Assembly (NCBI GenBank): GCA_013816405.1
Contig: JACDEL010000017.1
Span: 1-42,915, forward strand
Reading direction: 5' to 3'
Length of the DNA stretch: 42,915 nucleotides
DNA from: Chloroflexota bacterium
GTDB taxonomy: Bacteria > Chloroflexota > Limnocylindria > QHBO01
The notes beneath the pieces were generated by a model. The model was not told the origin of the DNA and did no database searches. It was given only the letters and a program-made list of their open reading frames with translations. Position numbers and translations under genes: made by a program. Of the stretch, positions 33,428 through 41,252 are shown piece after piece; position 1 is the first letter of the stretch; each line of letters begins with the position of its first letter.

Positions 33428-33457
33428 GCGGCCTGCCCTCCGTCAGAGAAAGGTTAC

Positions 33458-33493
33458 GTCCCGGGGGAGCGGCATCGCCACTCCCCCGGGGAC
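33458..33493 (-). terminator. Attenuator-like hairpin between binding-protein and permease genes
   Basis: Arms of 12 bp (GTCCCGGGGGAG and CTCCCCCGGGGAC, one bulged G) around an 11-nt loop. On the minus strand it starts 34 nt after the binding-protein stop and ends 31 nt before the permease start. No U-run follows. It probably stabilises or partly terminates the message so that more binding protein than permease is made. Confidence 0.7.
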
Positions 33494-33527
33494 CTGAACG
33501 CTAGTCCTAACTGACGCTACGTCCTAC

Positions 33528-35345
33528 CTATTTGACGACTGACAGGACACCGTACGACAAGGAGCCGTATGGACCCCAGAGGAAGAGGCCGTCAGAGTTG
33601 ATCTTTGTTCCGCCAAGGAACTGGGTCAACTCGAAGAAGGTCGGGATCACGTAGACGTTCTCCATGGCCTCCTTGTTGAGCGCCTGCCACAGCGCGTTCT
33701 GCGCCGTGCGATCGGTCTCTGCCACAGCGGCATCGATCTTGGCGTTCAAGGCCTCGTCGTCGACCTGGGAGAGGTCCCAGCCCCCAATCTGGGTGAAGAG
33801 CGGTGGGATGACGGTCGAGGCGTTCGGCCAGTCAGCTCCCCAGCCACCGACTCCGAAGTCGCCAGCCTTCTCGGGGTCGAAGACGATGCTGTAGTACTTG
33901 CCACTCTCGAGCGGCGCCGGCGTCACGGTGATGCCAGCCTTCGCGAACGAGGAGATGACAATTGCAGCGTTCTTGTTGCCTGTGGGGGTATCGGCGAAGT
34001 TGAAGCTGAGCTTCGGGGCCGGCTCGCCAGAGTCGGCGATCAACTGCTTCGCCAGCTCCGGGTCCCCGGTGTCCGGGACCGCTGCCCCAAACATGTCGGT
34101 CCACATCCCGCTTTCGGCATAGTCGGGGCCGATGTTCGGCTTGATGACCCCGTCGGCAAAGTCGCCGAGGAAGTTGCCACCGCCGTTCTTGCGGATGGCA
34201 TCGCGGTCAAGGGCGACCGCCATGGCCTGTCGATGCTTGACGTTCGGGACCTTCTGGACGTTGATCCAGTAATACAGGGCATAGATGTCGTAGCCGCTGA
34301 TCGCGCGGCCCTCGAACTTGGCCTGCGGAGTCTTCGGGTCCGTGAACACGGTGGGCAGGTTCTGGGGCTGCAGGCCGTCGCGCCCGATCGCGGTCACGTC
34401 ATTGCCCGCGCTGGCGATGAGCCGCTCGTCGATGACCGCCGGGTCAAGGCCGAAGTCGACCTCCCAGCCGTCGGGATACGGGGTGCGGTAGTCGTCGCTC
34501 GCCTGGTCCCAAGCCTCGTTCCTGGACAGGATCATCTTGCCACCGTTTCCGGTGGTGTAACTGTCGACCTTGTAGGGTCCCGAGGACATCGGGGGCTTCG
34601 CAATACCATAGGTTTCGCCCGTGTCGGCGGCCTTGGGGACTGGAGAGAATCCGAGCGTGGTCGTGTAGTTGAAGTCTGGATGCGGCCCGCTCAGGTTAAA
34701 GGTGATCGTCTTGCCGTCGCAGACCACGGCCTTGTCGAACAGCTCCTGGCCGGTGCCGTCATACGGACCGTAGTACGCCGAGAGGAACACCGACTTTGGA
34801 TCGTTCTCGTCAGTGATCGGGTTGGCAGGAACGTCCAGGTACTGGATCGCGTACGTCGGACCCTCACTGATGACGTCGTTCGCGAAGGTTCGTGAGACGC
34901 CGTACTTGACATCCTCGCAGGTGATATCCGAGCCATCCTGCCAGGTCACACCGTCACGGAGGGTGAACTCCCAGGAGGTAGCGTCCGCGTTTGCCGTGCC
35001 GGTGTCGGTCGCCAGGTCAGGGACGAGCACCGATGCTGCCTTGTCGTCCGAGGACACGGTGTAGGCCACGAGCGCCCGGTAGATCGTCGCTCCGAAGAAC
35101 GCGAGATCCTCGCCTGTGTAGGCGCGCTGCGGGTCGACGCGATTGAACTCATCGGCCTGGGTGAGGAGATAGATCGTGCCGCCTGTCTGACCAGCGGCAG
35201 CGGACCCTCCCGCACTGGCGCCGGGGCTTCCCGCGCCCGACCCACCGGGGCTCGACGTCGTGCCCGGGCCGCAAGCCGCCAGCACAAGCATGGCTACCAG
35301 GCTGAGGGCCAAGGTACGGAGCACCCGTACGTCTAATCTGACCAT
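33528..35345 (-). CDS. ABC transporter substrate-binding lipoprotein, family 5 (peptide/nickel type)
   Basis: 605 residues. Lipoprotein signal with lipobox VLAAC (Cys25), then a disordered Gly/Ser/Ala linker to about residue 55. The SBP family 5 core follows: VPDLATDTGTAN, WEFTLRDGVTWQDGSDITCEDVKYGVSR, GPYKVDSYTTGNGGKMILSRN, and HRQAMAVALDRDAIRK. Captures peptide-like or other solutes outside the membrane. ATG at 35345 is preferred (signal peptide start, GGAGGA 11 nt upstream) over the in-frame start at 35408. A TATGAT box at 35404-35409 suggests its own promoter. Confidence 0.94.
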   Translation of the reverse strand: MVRLDVRVLRTLALSLVAMLVLAACGPGTTSSPGGSGAGSPGASAGGSAAAGQTGGTIYLLTQADEFNRVDPQRAYTGEDLAFFGATIYRALVAYTVSSDDKAASVLVPDLATDTGTANADATSWEFTLRDGVTWQDGSDITCEDVKYGVSRTFANDVISEGPTYAIQYLDVPANPITDENDPKSVFLSAYYGPYDGTGQELFDKAVVCDGKTITFNLSGPHPDFNYTTTLGFSPVPKAADTGETYGIAKPPMSSGPYKVDSYTTGNGGKMILSRNEAWDQASDDYRTPYPDGWEVDFGLDPAVIDERLIASAGNDVTAIGRDGLQPQNLPTVFTDPKTPQAKFEGRAISGYDIYALYYWINVQKVPNVKHRQAMAVALDRDAIRKNGGGNFLGDFADGVIKPNIGPDYAESGMWTDMFGAAVPDTGDPELAKQLIADSGEPAPKLSFNFADTPTGNKNAAIVISSFAKAGITVTPAPLESGKYYSIVFDPEKAGDFGVGGWGADWPNASTVIPPLFTQIGGWDLSQVDDEALNAKIDAAVAETDRTAQNALWQALNKEAMENVYVIPTFFELTQFLGGTKINSDGLFLWGPYGSLSYGVLSVVK

Positions 35346-35372
35346 GTTGTTCCATCCTCCAACGAGTTGGGC

Positions 35373-35387
35373 CCGGGACGGTCCCGG
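35373..35387 (-). other. Small hairpin in the leader of the binding-protein gene
   Basis: CCGGGA-CGG-TCCCGG, a perfect 6-bp stem, 28 nt before the binding-protein ATG and just upstream of its GGAGGA. It could protect the 5' end of the mRNA or affect translation. Confidence 0.4.
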
Positions 35388-35403
35388 CTCAAGTTGATGC
35401 CCG

Positions 35404-35409
35404 ATCATA
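35404..35409 (-). promoter_or_regulatory. -10 box for the binding-protein gene
   Basis: TATGAT on the minus strand, 58 nt before the ATG at 35345, in the 133-bp gap after the permease gene at 35479. No good -35 at 17 nt. A leader of about 50 nt with hairpin and Shine-Dalgarno sequence would result. Confidence 0.45.
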
Positions 35410-35478
35410 CACGGGTAGATGCGTTGCGACTGCTCAAGCGCCGGCGGCTCCTACTCGCCGACTGCTGGCAGACCGAAC

Positions 35479-36456
35479 TCAATGAATGGCCTTTGGATCG
35501 AGTGCGTCCCGGAGCGAGTCGCCCAACAGGTTGAACGAGACCACCAGGATGACGAGCGCTGTGCCCGGGATGAACAGATACGTCGGGACGACGTTGAAGT
35601 AGGTGACGGAGGTGGCGAGCATCGCCCCGAACGTCGTCTCCGGTGGGAGCACGCCAACGCCCAGGAACGAGAGGGCGGCCTCTGTGCCGATGTACGCTGG
35701 CAACGTCAACGTCGCATACACCAGGATCGGCGCCCACAGGTTCGGCAGGATCTCGGTGAACAGGATCCTGCGCTTGCTCGACCCCATCGCGACTGCGGAT
35801 TCCACGAATTCGCGTTCGCGCAGGCTGAGCACCTGCCCGCGCACGATGCGGGCCAGGTACGGCCAGCCGAACACGCTGAGCACGAGGATGAGGTAGAGGA
35901 TGCGCGACGGGTTGCCTTCGGGGACTCCCAGTTGGGTGAGTCGCTGGGTGAGGACTCCCGAGAGCGCCAGGACGATGAGCAGGAACGGAAATGCGAGGAC
36001 CAGGTCCATGAAACGGCCGATGATCGAGTCGGTCCAGCCACCGCTGTACCCGGCGATGATGCCGACGACGGTCCCGATCGCGACGGTGATCAACGTGGCG
36101 CTGGTCGCGATGACGAGGGAGATGCGCAGGCCGAACAGGAGCTGGGCCATGATGTCCCGCCCTGTCCCCCATTCGACCCCGAGAGGGTGGGCGGCGCTGA
36201 TGCCGCCCCAGTCCAAGACCGGCTTCCCCGCGTTGTCGCTGATCGAGGCAGAGTCGAACTTGTAGGGGTCGATGCCCACCATTCCGCCGACGATCGGGCC
36301 AAAGATGCCGATCAGGTAGAACAGCACCAGGACGACCAGACAGATCATCGCAACGCGGTCGCGACGGAGGCGGGCCCAGATGATCTGCCGCAGGCTCCGG
36401 CCGCCCGTGAGGGCTGCGCTCTGGAAGCCGGCAGCGGTGTCCTGAACGACTGTCAT
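35479..36456 (-). CDS. Oligopeptide-type ABC transporter permease (DppC-like)
   Basis: 325 residues. DppC/OppC layout: a cytosolic N-terminus (GGRSLRQIIWARLRRDRVAM), helix 1, the HPLGVEWGTGRDIMAQLLFG box, five further helices and the EAA loop EREFVESAVAMGSSKRRILFTEILPN. The protein ends SLRDALDPKAIH as usual. It comes first in the transporter cluster, ahead of the binding protein, which is an uncommon order. ATG at 36456 is preferred to the in-frame ATG at 36525, because the extra residues are Arg-rich and unconserved; an AGGAGGG lies 13-19 nt upstream. Confidence 0.92.
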   Translation of the reverse strand: MTVVQDTAAGFQSAALTGGRSLRQIIWARLRRDRVAMICLVVLVLFYLIGIFGPIVGGMVGIDPYKFDSASISDNAGKPVLDWGGISAAHPLGVEWGTGRDIMAQLLFGLRISLVIATSATLITVAIGTVVGIIAGYSGGWTDSIIGRFMDLVLAFPFLLIVLALSGVLTQRLTQLGVPEGNPSRILYLILVLSVFGWPYLARIVRGQVLSLREREFVESAVAMGSSKRRILFTEILPNLWAPILVYATLTLPAYIGTEAALSFLGVGVLPPETTFGAMLATSVTYFNVVPTYLFIPGTALVILVVSFNLLGDSLRDALDPKAIH

Positions 36457-36637
36457 TGCGGGGCGAGAATCCCTCCTGTAGCGGCTATCGAGACGAATGC
36501 CCGTCCGCGGGTGGTTTGCGCCCATCTTCGTGGGCGCTGCACGATTCGGTCAAGTACGCGCTCAAGCGCGCTACTGCGTTTCATACCTAGTACCTCTGAC
36601 CGGCCACCTAGGTTCAAATCTCCTCCCGGGCCGACCG
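36457..36637. other. 181-bp leader between anti-sigma gene and transporter cluster
   Basis: No gene found. It contains three nested or adjacent inverted repeats (see 36518-36602) and a possible ECF-like promoter on the minus strand: TGAACC, 17 nt, GTACTA (right arm of the outer inverted repeat). The promoter call is weak. Confidence 0.4.
36518..36602 (-). promoter_or_regulatory. Structured leader / possible regulatory RNA upstream of the permease gene
   Basis: Hairpin 1: GCGCCCA - 6 nt - TGGGCGC (36518-36537), perfect 7 bp. Outer pair: CGGTCAAGTAC (36547-36557) with GTACCTCTGACCG (36590-36602), 9 of 11 pairs plus bulge. Inner hairpin: GCGC-TCAA-GCGC (36558-36569). Together they fill most of the leader, 62 nt before the start codon, and could act as an attenuator or protein-binding leader. 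Confidence 0.45.
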
Positions 36638-37198
36638 TCATTGCATCCGTCCGGGGATTGGCGGTTCGCCGTCGCGCGGTGTGGCCTCATCCGACACGTA
36701 TATGCGCATGGGCCAGCCCGGCAGCGGGGGGTACGTCTGGGGCGCAAGGTACTTGCTCGAGAGCGCAGTAGGCCAGACTCTGGCTTCCTCGACGGGCGGG
36801 ACAACCCGCCTGGCCGCAGAGGCGACGAACGGCGACTGGCTCATGGGAAGGAGCCTGCTCTGCGGGGCTGTGGCAACGGCGAATATCATCATGCCGGCCG
36901 CTGCGGCAGCGGACACCATGCCTCTCCAGTGCAGGACCCGCACCGCCCAGGGCCACACCGGCTGGTCGACTGTCCGGCTGCGGATCTGCCCCCAGCTCGC
37001 TCCAGACGGAGCGTAGCCCTCCACCCGCCCTCGCAGCGCACGACGCAGGTTCTCGACCAGCTCGCGGTCGATGCCCATCTCCCGGCGACAGTCCGCGCAG
37101 GATTCCAGGTGGGCCAGATGCGGCCCAGAGCGATACGTGAACTCTTCGCCAAGGGCGAACTGCTCCAGCAGCTGGCGACGTGCCTGGCTACAGCTCAC
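36638..37198 (-). CDS. Zinc-finger anti-sigma factor (predicted)
   Basis: 186 residues. Cytosolic N-terminus with the ZAS motif HLAHLESCADC (His30-x3-Cys34-x2-Cys37), then a linker, one membrane helix (GMVSAAAAAGMMIFAVATA, about 93-111) and an extracytoplasmic tail of about 75 residues ending GEPPIPGRMQ. Such proteins hold an ECF sigma factor inactive until a signal arrives. GTG at 37198 lies 11 nt inside the sigma gene end (SCSQARRQLLEQF); the in-frame start at 37216 is an alternative. Pairing with the upstream ECF gene is strong evidence for role. Confidence 0.85.
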   Translation of the reverse strand: MSCSQARRQLLEQFALGEEFTYRSGPHLAHLESCADCRREMGIDRELVENLRRALRGRVEGYAPSGASWGQIRSRTVDQPVWPWAVRVLHWRGMVSAAAAAGMMIFAVATAPQSRLLPMSQSPFVASAARRVVPPVEEARVWPTALSSKYLAPQTYPPLPGWPMRIYVSDEATPRDGEPPIPGRMQ

Positions 37199-37775
37199 GG
37201 CGGGACACCTTCGCACCGGCTGGCGCGCGCCGCTCGTCCGGGAGCCTCGATCGCAGCGCCTTGAGCGCGTAGTGCACGCGAGACTTCATGGTGCCCACGT
37301 TGCAGCGCGCTATCTCGGCCGATTGCGCAAGTGAGTAGCCATGCAGGTAGTAGAGGATAACGGCGGTCTGCTGCTTCGGAGGCAGCGTGTCGATGGCGCG
37401 CTGGAGCACCTCGATGATCTCAAGGGACTCGACCACCTGGTCCGGTCCGGAGGTCAGGTCCGCAACCCGGTTGCTGATCAGCGTGGTTATCGGCTCCAGG
37501 ATCATCCGCCGGCGAGCGATACGGCTGTAGCACAGGTTGGTGGTTACGCGATGGAGCCACGGCAGCGGAGACCGATCGGTTCGCAGCCGGTGCCTGGCGC
37601 GGTAGGCCTTGACGAAGCAGTCCTGCATGATCTCCTCGGCCAGAAAAGGGTCGCGAGTGATCGCCAGAGCGGTGATGTAGACCGGCCGCTCATATTTGGC
37701 GAAGAACTCCTCGAACGCGTCGGGATCCCCCAACGTCATGCGCGCGACGAGCCCGTCCGGCTGTTCAGTGACCAC
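37188..37775 (-). CDS. RNA polymerase ECF sigma factor
   Basis: 195 residues. Region 2: DAFEEFFAKYERPVYITALA, EEIMQDCFVKAYRARHRL and PLPWLHRVTTNLCYSRIARRR. Region 4: LPPKQQTAVILYYLHGYSLAQ then IARCNVGTMKSRVHYALKALR, the helix-turn-helix for -35 recognition. No region 3, so it is group IV. GTG at 37775 has GGAG 5 nt before it. It follows gcvPB by 38 bp and precedes its anti-sigma factor with an overlap. I could not find a clear -35 AAC-type motif before it, so autoregulation is not shown. Confidence 0.93.
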   Translation of the reverse strand: MVTEQPDGLVARMTLGDPDAFEEFFAKYERPVYITALAITRDPFLAEEIMQDCFVKAYRARHRLRTDRSPLPWLHRVTTNLCYSRIARRRMILEPITTLISNRVADLTSGPDQVVESLEIIEVLQRAIDTLPPKQQTAVILYYLHGYSLAQSAEIARCNVGTMKSRVHYALKALRSRLPDERRAPAGAKVSRREL

Positions 37776-37813
37776 CTGTACTCCGCGTACGATGCGCCGA
37801 CTGGTGGCGAATC

Positions 37814-39493
37814 CTACCCCTTTCCCGCCGCCTGGGGTCGATCAACAAGCTCCTGATGGACCGATGGGGCGGTCGACGCGGTGACGAAGTCGTGCTTCAG
37901 ATCGGGCCGGCGCGCCGCGGCTGCCTCGTCGAGGCGGCCGACCGGGGTGGTGCGGGGCGCCTGCTTGAGCTCATCGGGGGCGGTCTCGGCCAGCGACGCG
38001 ATGCCATGCATGATCTCGACAAAGCTGTCCAGCGTCTCGAGCGACTCGGTCTCGGTCGGCTCGATCATGAGCGCCTCCTCCACGATCAGGGGGAAGTAGA
38101 TCGTCGGCGGGTGGATGCGGTGGTCGAGGATCGCCTTGGCGATGTCCAGCGTGGTGACGCCGTGCTGCCGCTTCTGGCGCCGCCCTGAGAAGACCACCTC
38201 GTGCTTGCAGATGCGGTCGTAGGGCAGGTCGAAGGCATCGGCCAGTCGGACGCGCAGGTAGTTGGCTGCCAGCACCGCGTCGTCGCTCACCTCGCGCAGC
38301 CCGTCGCCGCCATTGCTCCGGATATAGGTATACGCGCGCACGAACATGCCGAAGTTGCCGGTGAAGGCGCGCACCTTGCCGATGGTGGTCGGCCTCGCCC
38401 CGGGCTCCTCCAGCGCGAAGCGGGCTGCCGGCGTGGGGCGCCCGGACCAGGCGTTGCTGCGTACCTCGTCTGGGTCACCGACGGCGAGCACTGGCAGCGG
38501 CGACGGCAGGAACGCCGCCAGTCTCTCGCTCACGCCGACCGGCCCCGCCCCAGGGCCTCCCCCGCCGTGCGGGGTCGAGAAGGTCTTGTGCAGGTTGAAG
38601 TGCATCACGTCGAAGCCCGCCTCGCCGGGTCGGAAGCGGCCGAGGATCGCGTTCAGGTTGGCTCCATCCATGTAGGCGATGGCGCCCGCCTCCTTGACGG
38701 CTGCCACAACCTGGTCGATCTGGTCCTCGAAGATGCCCAGAGTGGACGGATTGGTGATCATCAGGGCGGCGGTGTCCAGGCCCAGCGCCGCACGCAGCGC
38801 GTCGAGGTCGATCCCGCCGCGCGGGTTGGACGGGATCGTGACGGCCGTGTAGCCGACCATTGTTGCGGTCGCCGGGTTGGTACCGTGCGAGCTGTCGGGG
38901 ACGAGGACCTTTGTGCGCTGCTCGCCCTCCCCACGAGATCGATGGTAGGCGCGCGTCATCAGGAGCCCGGTCAGTTCGCCGTGGGCGCCGGCCGCCGGCT
39001 GCAGGCTGATCGCGGCAAAGCCGCTGAGCTCCTTGAGGAGCTCAGCCAGCAGCCACTCGAGCTCCAGGCTGCCCTGGGCCAGCGGATCGGGATCGAGGGG
39101 GTGCGAATCGGCAAGTCCGGGGAGGCGGGCCGCCCATTCGTTGACCTTGGGGTTGTACTTCATGGTGCAGGACCCGAGCGGATAGAAGCCCAGCTCGATG
39201 GCGTGGTTCAGGTGGCTGAGCCGATTGAAGTGGCGCAGCAGGTCGAGCTCGGCGACCTCCGGCAGGCGCGGGGCCGTCCTCCGGACCGCCGTCTCGGGGA
39301 TCTGGGGCTGATCGGCCGCGGCGGCCCGCGCAGCACTGGACGGGGACGGGTAGCGGACTGCGCGGCGGCCCGGCCGCGAGGAGTCGAAGATGAGCGGCTC
39401 GATGATCGTCAGCTGATCCCCCGCCTTGGGCGAGGCAAAGGCCGCGCCGCGACCCGACGCGTCGCCGGTTGGCGGCCGCTCGAGCACGCTCAT
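37814..39493 (-). CDS. gcvPB: Glycine dehydrogenase (decarboxylating) subunit 2
   Basis: 559 residues. PLP-bearing half of two-subunit glycine decarboxylase (P protein). ELGFYPLGSCTMKYNPKVNEW, LQPAAGAHGELTGLL, PDSSHGTNPATATMVGY and the PLP lysine in FNLHKTFSTPHGGGGPG are all present. Glycine is decarboxylated and the aminomethyl group passes to the GcvH lipoyl arm. The N-terminus (about 25 residues) and the C-terminus (TASTAPSVHQELVDRP) extend past the usual length. ATG at 39493 overlaps gcvPA as ATGA. Confidence 0.97.
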   Translation of the reverse strand: MSVLERPPTGDASGRGAAFASPKAGDQLTIIEPLIFDSSRPGRRAVRYPSPSSAARAAAADQPQIPETAVRRTAPRLPEVAELDLLRHFNRLSHLNHAIELGFYPLGSCTMKYNPKVNEWAARLPGLADSHPLDPDPLAQGSLELEWLLAELLKELSGFAAISLQPAAGAHGELTGLLMTRAYHRSRGEGEQRTKVLVPDSSHGTNPATATMVGYTAVTIPSNPRGGIDLDALRAALGLDTAALMITNPSTLGIFEDQIDQVVAAVKEAGAIAYMDGANLNAILGRFRPGEAGFDVMHFNLHKTFSTPHGGGGPGAGPVGVSERLAAFLPSPLPVLAVGDPDEVRSNAWSGRPTPAARFALEEPGARPTTIGKVRAFTGNFGMFVRAYTYIRSNGGDGLREVSDDAVLAANYLRVRLADAFDLPYDRICKHEVVFSGRRQKRQHGVTTLDIAKAILDHRIHPPTIYFPLIVEEALMIEPTETESLETLDSFVEIMHGIASLAETAPDELKQAPRTTPVGRLDEAAAARRPDLKHDFVTASTAPSVHQELVDRPQAAGKG

Positions 39494-40833
39494 CGGGTCG
39501 ATTCCAGGCCCGCGATCAGGGCCTCGATATCGGCATCGGTGGTCAGCTCGGTGGCCGCAAGCAGCAGCGTGTCGGCAAGCTGGGGGTAGTCGGACCCGAG
39601 TGGATAGCCCGCCACGATCCCCTGCTCTGCGAGGGCCGCGTGCCGGCCGGTCGCGTCTGGCACACGGATGGCCACCTCGGCGAAGTACGGAGCGCTGAAA
39701 CGCCGCTCACCGAGGCCGGCCGACTCGATCGCCGCCGCCACGTGGCGCGCCTGGGTGGCCGACAGGTCGGCCACCTCCCGGAGCCCCTGGGGGCCAACGG
39801 CCGACAGGTAGGTGGCGGCGGCCAATGCGCAGAGTGCCTGGTTGGTGCAGATATTGCTGGCCGCCTTCTCGCGGCGAATGTGCTGCTCGCGGGCCTGGAG
39901 GGTGAGCACGTAGCCCTTGCGCCCCTGCCCGTCTCGGGTCGCGCCGACCAGCCGGCCGGGCATCTGCCGCACGGACTCCATCCGGGCTGCCATCAGACCA
40001 ACGTATGGCCCGCCGTAGGAGGGCGGGATGCCGAGCGGCTGCCCCTCGGCTGCCACGATATCGGCGCCGTAGGAGCCAGGGGCGGCGAGCAGGGCCAGCG
40101 AGGTCGGCTCCACCACCGCCACCATCAGCGCGCCGACCGCGTGGGCCGCGTCTGCCAGCTCCGCCATCGGCTCGATTCCGCCGAACATGTTCGGCTGCTG
40201 GGCGATGAGGCACGCACTGTCGTCGGTCACTGCGACGGCGGCTGCCTCGAGGTCGGTCAGGCCGGTCCTCCCCTCCGACAGGTCTGCGGGCACCTCCACG
40301 ATCTCGACCCCCGGTCCGGCGCAATAGGTGGCGAGCACCCGCCGGACCTGCGGGTTCACCGCCGTTGAGACAGCCACCTGGTGGCGACCGGTCAGTCGGC
40401 AGGCCATCAGCGCCGCCTCGGCCGTGGCGGTCGCACCGTCGTAGTGAGAGGCGGAGGCGACCTCCATCCCGGTCAGCTCGCAGATCAGCGACTGGAACTC
40501 GTAGATGCTCTGCAGGGTCCCCTGGCTGACCTCCGGTTGGTACGGCGTGTAGGAAGTCGAGAATTCGGCGCGTCCGATCACTTCGCTCACCACCGCCGGG
40601 ACCAGGTGGCGGTAGGCGCCCGCACCCAGGAAGCTGACGCGCGGGATCCGGTTCTGCCCGGCCAGGCGCGCCAGCTCGGCGCGGACCTCCTGCTCGGTGA
40701 GTGGCGCGGGCAGGTCGAACCGGGTGGCGCGCACGGCGGCCGGAATGTCGGCGAAGAGGTCGTCGACCGACTCGACCCCGATCGCCGCGAGCATCCGCTC
40801 GCGGTCGGCGGCGGTGTGCGGGGAGTAGGACAT
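39490..40833 (-). CDS. gcvPA: Glycine dehydrogenase (decarboxylating) subunit 1
   Basis: 447 residues. Start YSPHTAADRERMLAAIGV, then SFLGAGAYRHLVPAVV, FSTSYTPYQPEVSQGTLQSIYEFQ, and SHYDGATATAEAALMA, the typical GcvPA order. ASNICTNQALCALAAATYL and GPQGLREVADL follow. It forms the heterotetramer with GcvPB and closes the active site. ATG at 40833 overlaps the gcvH stop by one base (TGATG). Expected stoichiometry with gcvPB follows from the ATGA coupling. Confidence 0.97.
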   Translation of the reverse strand: MSYSPHTAADRERMLAAIGVESVDDLFADIPAAVRATRFDLPAPLTEQEVRAELARLAGQNRIPRVSFLGAGAYRHLVPAVVSEVIGRAEFSTSYTPYQPEVSQGTLQSIYEFQSLICELTGMEVASASHYDGATATAEAALMACRLTGRHQVAVSTAVNPQVRRVLATYCAGPGVEIVEVPADLSEGRTGLTDLEAAAVAVTDDSACLIAQQPNMFGGIEPMAELADAAHAVGALMVAVVEPTSLALLAAPGSYGADIVAAEGQPLGIPPSYGGPYVGLMAARMESVRQMPGRLVGATRDGQGRKGYVLTLQAREQHIRREKAASNICTNQALCALAAATYLSAVGPQGLREVADLSATQARHVAAAIESAGLGERRFSAPYFAEVAIRVPDATGRHAALAEQGIVAGYPLGSDYPQLADTLLLAATELTTDADIEALIAGLESTR

Positions 40834-41219
40834 CAGCCGGCGGTGAGCTCCGCATAGGCGGCCGCGTCCATCAGCTTGTCCATCTCCGCGGGGTCGCCGA
40901 GGGTCACCTTTGCGATCCAGCCGCTCCCGAACGGATCGGTGTTGAGCAGCTCAGGGCTCGTGCGCAGGTCGCCATTGACCTCGGCCACCTCGCCCGATAC
41001 TGGCGCGAACAGGTCGCTCACCGCCTTCACGCTCTCGACCACGCCGAAGCTCGAGAATTGAGTGAGGCGCGCCCCGACCTCGGGCAGCTCGACGTAGACG
41101 ATGTCTCCGAGCTCGTCGGCGGCGAAGCTGGTGATGCCGATCATGGCCACCGCGCCCTCGACGCGCACCCACTCGTGCTCTCGGGAGTAGCGCCGGTCGT
41201 CTGGCGGGGTCGTGGACAT
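40833..41219 (-). CDS. gcvH: Glycine cleavage system H protein
   Basis: 128 residues. Lipoyl carrier that shuttles the aminomethyl group between P and T proteins. YSREHEWVRVEG, ITSFAADELGDIVYVELPEVG, and the lipoylation site FGVVESVKAVSDLFAPVSGEV with Lys65. NPFG-type end replaced by NTDPFGSGWIAKV. ATG at 41219 has GAAGGAG 4 nt upstream, a good Shine-Dalgarno start in a genome where many first genes lack one. 33 bp after gcvT. Confidence 0.97.
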   Translation of the reverse strand: MSTTPPDDRRYSREHEWVRVEGAVAMIGITSFAADELGDIVYVELPEVGARLTQFSSFGVVESVKAVSDLFAPVSGEVAEVNGDLRTSPELLNTDPFGSGWIAKVTLGDPAEMDKLMDAAAYAELTAG

Positions 41220-41252
41220 CGGGCTCCTTCGAGGTCGTCCGGCCGTCGCGCG

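Noticed and set aside
36605-36630. T-loop-like GGTTCAAATC on the plus strand, suggesting a tRNA
   Set aside because: The flanking bases do not form a T stem (two mismatches of five), and no D arm, anticodon arm or matching acceptor stem lies upstream.
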